From NCBI GenBank assembly GCA_945836565.1, contig CAMALN010000059.1, positions 1 through 8,229 of the forward strand: a stretch of DNA of 8,229 nt, read 5' to 3'. Below the pieces are notes generated by a model, which saw only the letters and a list, made by a program, of their open reading frames with translations, did not search any database and was not told where the DNA came from. This DNA is from an uncultured Lachnospiraceae bacterium. Its GTDB lineage: Bacteria > Bacillota > Clostridia > Lachnospirales > Lachnospiraceae. The position numbers and the translations under genes were made by a program. Positions 5,766 through 8,229 of the stretch are shown piece by piece. Every line of letters begins with the position of its first letter. Position 1 is the first letter of the stretch.

Positions 5766-6992
5766 TTATGAACGGTAATCTGCGTTTATCTTAACATAAT
5801 CATAGGTCAAATCACAACCCCAGGCAACAGCCTCGCCATCACCCATTTTCACATCCGCCTTAGCTATTACAACCTCAGGCGACAATATCCTGGTAGCAAG
5901 CTCCTCGTCGAAATCTGCCGCCTTACCATTCTTAACAAGAAGAATCTCACCCTCGCTGCTTGCAACGCTGATATCAACCTTATTCGGGTCGAATTCTACT
6001 CCGGAATATCCCATAGCGCACAGGATTCGTCCCCAGTTTGCATCCTTACCATATATAGCACACTTAGTAAGGCTTGAGGTAACGATTGACTTCGCAAGTA
6101 CCTTTGCATCGGCCTTATCATATGCACCTGTAACACGCACCTCAAATAATCTTGTAGCACCCTCACCATCTGCTGCAATCTGCTTAGCCAAATAAGTCAT
6201 AACCTCTGTAAGAGCCGCCTTAAACTCATCGAAATCAGCACCTTCATCAACTATTCTTTCATTTTCAGCCATACCGTTTGCAAGTATTACTACAGTATCA
6301 TTCGTTGAAGTATCACCATCAACAGATACCATGTTGAAGGTATCCTCTACAATTTCCTTAATCGCCTTGTCAAGCATAGCGCTGTCGATATCTGCATCTG
6401 TTGTGATAAAGCCAAGCATTGTACCCATATTAGGATGAATCATGCCTGAGCCCTTACACATGGCACCCATAACAGCCTGCTTGCCGCCAACTGTATATGT
6501 AACTGCTATTTCCTTCTTATGAGTATCTGTAGTCATAATAGCCGTTGCTGCATCGACTGCCGCCTCACGCGAATCAGACAATGCCTTTGCAAGCATATCC
6601 GCACCGGACTTTACGACTCCCATAGGAAGTGTGAAGCCGATAACACCTGTCGAAGCAACCAAAACCTTGCCTGCCTCTACGCCAAGTGCTGCTCCGGCAT
6701 ATCCGGCCATATCTGCCGCATCCTGATATCCCTCATCACCGGTGCATGCATTTGCTATACCGCTGTTTACGATTACAGCACTTGCCTTCCCACCGGCCAC
6801 TACCTTCTTGTCCCAGAGCACCGGAGCCGCCTTCACAACATTTCTTGTGAATACACCTGCCGTGTCTGCCTCCTTCTCAGAATAAATCATGGCCATATCC
6901 TTGTTTGTCTTACCTTCCCTGATACCTGCACGAAGTCCTGCTGCCTTGTATCCCTTTGGTGCGGTTACACCGCCGTCTATAATCTGTACCAT
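5766..6992 (-). CDS. argJ: Glutamate N-acetyltransferase / ornithine acetyltransferase
   Basis: A 408-residue enzyme that moves the acetyl group from N-acetylornithine to glutamate, releasing ornithine. Many members also use acetyl-CoA. The precursor cuts itself into alpha and beta chains before a threonine that becomes the nucleophile; here this is Thr191 in IHPNMGTMLGF. The usual residue before that Thr is Ala, and it is Gly here. Other family landmarks are TAGVFTRNVVKAAPV (44-58), ASTGVIG (113-119), KGSGM (180-184), VDGDTSTND and the C-terminal WGCDLTYDYVKINADYRS. NSGIANACTG has Ile where Asn is common. The start is taken at the ATG at 6992, because GGGTG (7003-6999) lies 6 bases upstream as its SD. 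A GTG three codons earlier is itself part of that SD. The gene lies between argC and argB, with gaps of 69 and 51 bases and no internal promoter that I can see. Confidence 0.96.
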   Translation of the reverse strand: MVQIIDGGVTAPKGYKAAGLRAGIREGKTNKDMAMIYSEKEADTAGVFTRNVVKAAPVLWDKKVVAGGKASAVIVNSGIANACTGDEGYQDAADMAGYAGAALGVEAGKVLVASTGVIGFTLPMGVVKSGADMLAKALSDSREAAVDAATAIMTTDTHKKEIAVTYTVGGKQAVMGAMCKGSGMIHPNMGTMLGFITTDADIDSAMLDKAIKEIVEDTFNMVSVDGDTSTNDTVVILANGMAENERIVDEGADFDEFKAALTEVMTYLAKQIAADGEGATRLFEVRVTGAYDKADAKVLAKSIVTSSLTKCAIYGKDANWGRILCAMGYSGVEFDPNKVDISVASSEGEILLVKNGKAADFDEELATRILSPEVVIAKADVKMGDGEAVAWGCDLTYDYVKINADYRS

Positions 6993-7061
6993 ATATATCA
7001 CCCTTTCTATGTAATAAATATCTATTGCGTTGTATATTCCAGCCTAAAAATATATTATTGC

Positions 7062-8105
7062 TTACGGGAACAATGGCGGCATCATAAGTCCCTGTGTCTC
7101 AGGAAGCCCCATGATAAGATTCATATTCTGAACCGCCTGACCTGCAGCACCCTTTACAAGGTTATCCATAGCACCCATAACTACTACTCTCTTTGTTCTC
7201 TCATCGATAACAAAGTTAACATCCACATAGTTGCTTCCCTCAACCCATCTGGTCTCAGGACACACCCCCTTGTCTAGAACTCTGACAAATCTCTCAGCGC
7301 CATAATACTTATCATATACAGCCCTGATATCATCATAGCTCACATCCTTAGCAAGCTTTGCATATGCCGTAACAAGTATACCTCTGTTCATCGGCACAAG
7401 ATGCGGAGTAAAATTGATTGTAAGCGGTGAACCGTCATATGCATAACCGAGCTGTTCTTCTATCTCAGGTGTATGCCTGTGAGTGGTAACACCGTATGCC
7501 TTGATGCTCTCATTTACCTCACAGAAGAGATTTGCAACCTTGGCACCTCTTCCCGCTCCCGAGGTTCCTGACTTTGCATCTACGATTATGGTATCTACGT
7601 CAATCAGTCTCTCCTTAACCAATGGGTATAGTGAAAGGATAGAACATGTTGTATAGCAGCCCGGATTGGCTATGAGTCTTGCACCCTTTATCTTCTCTCT
7701 GTTTATCTCACACAGGCCATATACTGCCTCTTCAATAAACTGCGGACTCTTATGCTCTATACCATACCACTTCTCATATGTAGCAACATCCTTTATTCTA
7801 AAGTCTGCCGACAGGTCAACTATCTTTGTCTTAGACAATATATCTTCATTTACAAGTGATGCACAAAGTCCCTGCGGAGTAGCTGTAAATATAACGTCAA
7901 CCTTATCTGCAAGCTCCTCCATATTATCATCCATGCATTTCGCATCTACTATCTCAAACATATTTCCGTATACGTCTGAATACTTCTTATCTATGTAGCT
8001 TCTCGAACCATACCACTCAATCGACGCATCACCATGTCCCAGAAGTAATCTTACTATCTCCTGTCCCGCATAACCGGTAGAGCCTATAATACCAACCTTT
8101 ACCAT
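7062..8105 (-). CDS. argC: N-acetyl-gamma-glutamyl-phosphate reductase
   Basis: First gene of the arginine operon. The enzyme uses NADPH to reduce N-acetylglutamyl phosphate to the semialdehyde, the third step toward ornithine. It has 347 residues, the usual length of the long (type 1) form. The N-terminal dinucleotide-binding motif is VGIIGSTGYAGQE (4-16). ATPQG appears at 75-79 and LSADFR at 98-103. The catalytic cysteine is Cys150 in IANPGCYTT. KSGTSGAGRG (178-187) and THRHTPEIEQ-like (208-217, with catalytic His211) follow. The ATG start has GAGGTGG at 8118-8112 with 6-base spacing. Upstream there is a promoter and an ARG-box-like palindrome, so arginine repression through an ArgR/AhrC regulator is likely. 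Confidence 0.97.
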   Translation of the reverse strand: MVKVGIIGSTGYAGQEIVRLLLGHGDASIEWYGSRSYIDKKYSDVYGNMFEIVDAKCMDDNMEELADKVDVIFTATPQGLCASLVNEDILSKTKIVDLSADFRIKDVATYEKWYGIEHKSPQFIEEAVYGLCEINREKIKGARLIANPGCYTTCSILSLYPLVKERLIDVDTIIVDAKSGTSGAGRGAKVANLFCEVNESIKAYGVTTHRHTPEIEEQLGYAYDGSPLTINFTPHLVPMNRGILVTAYAKLAKDVSYDDIRAVYDKYYGAERFVRVLDKGVCPETRWVEGSNYVDVNFVIDERTKRVVVMGAMDNLVKGAAGQAVQNMNLIMGLPETQGLMMPPLFP

Positions 8106-8137
8106 ATATATCCACCTCTTTCGAATTTCTGCTGATG

Positions 8138-8166
8138 ATTATACATCTCATTTACATATTATGCAA
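8138..8166 (-). promoter_or_regulatory. Promoter of the argCJB operon
   Basis: On the minus strand, TTGCAT (8166-8161) is followed by 17 bases and a perfect TATAAT (8143-8138). The start site would be near 8131, giving a leader of about 25 bases before argC. The -35 matches only 3/6, fitting a promoter whose -35 overlaps a degenerate ARG half-site (TGCAT). Confidence 0.55.
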
Positions 8167-8173
8167 CAAATAC

Positions 8174-8202
8174 TTGAAAAACACTTAAAATTTTTATATT
8201 TT
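8174..8202 (+). promoter_or_regulatory. Possible divergent plus-strand promoter
   Basis: TTGAAA (8174-8179, 5/6 apart from the A at position 5) is followed by 17 bases and TATTTT (8197-8202). If real, it would drive a gene to the right of the window, and its start site (about 8209) would fall inside the ARG-box-like palindrome. The region is very AT-rich, so chance matches are common. Confidence 0.25.
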
Positions 8203-8219
8203 ATGCAATATTATGCATA
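8202..8219. promoter_or_regulatory. ARG-box-like operator
   Basis: The 18-base sequence TATGCATAATATTGCATA (minus-strand reading) has perfect six-base inverted arms, TATGCA and TGCATA, around TAATAT. Its length and its TG/CA dyad spacing fit the ArgR/AhrC box, whose core is TGAAT-W4-ATTCA. It differs from that core at about three positions. It sits about 75 bases upstream of the predicted argC start site. A weaker one-sided match, reading TTGCATAATATGTAAA on the minus strand (8166-8151), overlaps the argC -35. Confidence 0.55.
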
Positions 8220-8229
8220 TTATACATAT

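Noticed and set aside
6993..7001. GTG start for argJ three codons upstream
   Set aside because: The GTG is part of the SD (GGGTG) that serves the ATG at 6992, and homologous proteins begin near that Met.
6519..7277. 252-codon plus-strand open frame opposite argJ and the end of argC
   Set aside because: The product is Cys/Tyr/His-rich with no recognisable motif. It crosses two well-supported minus-strand genes and their gap, which is typical of an antisense frame shadow.

Overview
The window looks like a chromosomal segment from a low-to-moderate GC Gram-positive Clostridia, most likely Lachnospiraceae. Supporting signs are strong purine-rich Shine-Dalgarno (SD) sequences, TTG starts, lipobox proteins and clostridial-type arginine genes. 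The family assignment is an inference from protein style and gene order, not a database match. Coding is dense, and no gene-free stretch exceeds about 125 bases. No tRNA, rRNA, CRISPR, IS element, phage gene or integration site was seen.

Right part (about 8229 down to 4824, minus strand): an arginine operon argC-argJ-argB. It covers N-acetylglutamate kinase, N-acetyl-glutamyl-phosphate reductase and ornithine acetyltransferase, which are the steps of the acetyl-recycling ornithine route except the ArgD transamination. Upstream of argC there is a recognisable promoter and an 18-bp ARG-box-like palindrome. argD does not follow argB.

Left part (4714 down to 1, minus strand): a competence/two-component cluster. 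The order is a ComEA-like lipoprotein (SLBB plus helix-hairpin-helix), an OmpR-family response regulator, a sensor histidine kinase, a GerMN-like lipoprotein and the N-terminus of a ComEC-like DNA-uptake channel that runs off the left edge. The last three are tightly coupled: the SD of each downstream gene lies in the final codons of the gene before it.

An adenosine deaminase gene (2363-3361) sits on the opposite strand between the response regulator and the histidine kinase. It splits what looks like an ancestrally continuous comEA-RR-HK-GerMN-comEC operon. It converges on the regulator at a perfect 14-bp hairpin that acts as a shared terminator, and it diverges from the kinase across a 102-bp AT-rich gap.

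The most interesting reading is that DNA-uptake genes are bundled with a dedicated envelope-sensing two-component system and an accessory lipoprotein, with a nucleoside-salvage enzyme placed inside the cluster. The individual families are all known. The linkage as a functional system is a hypothesis.
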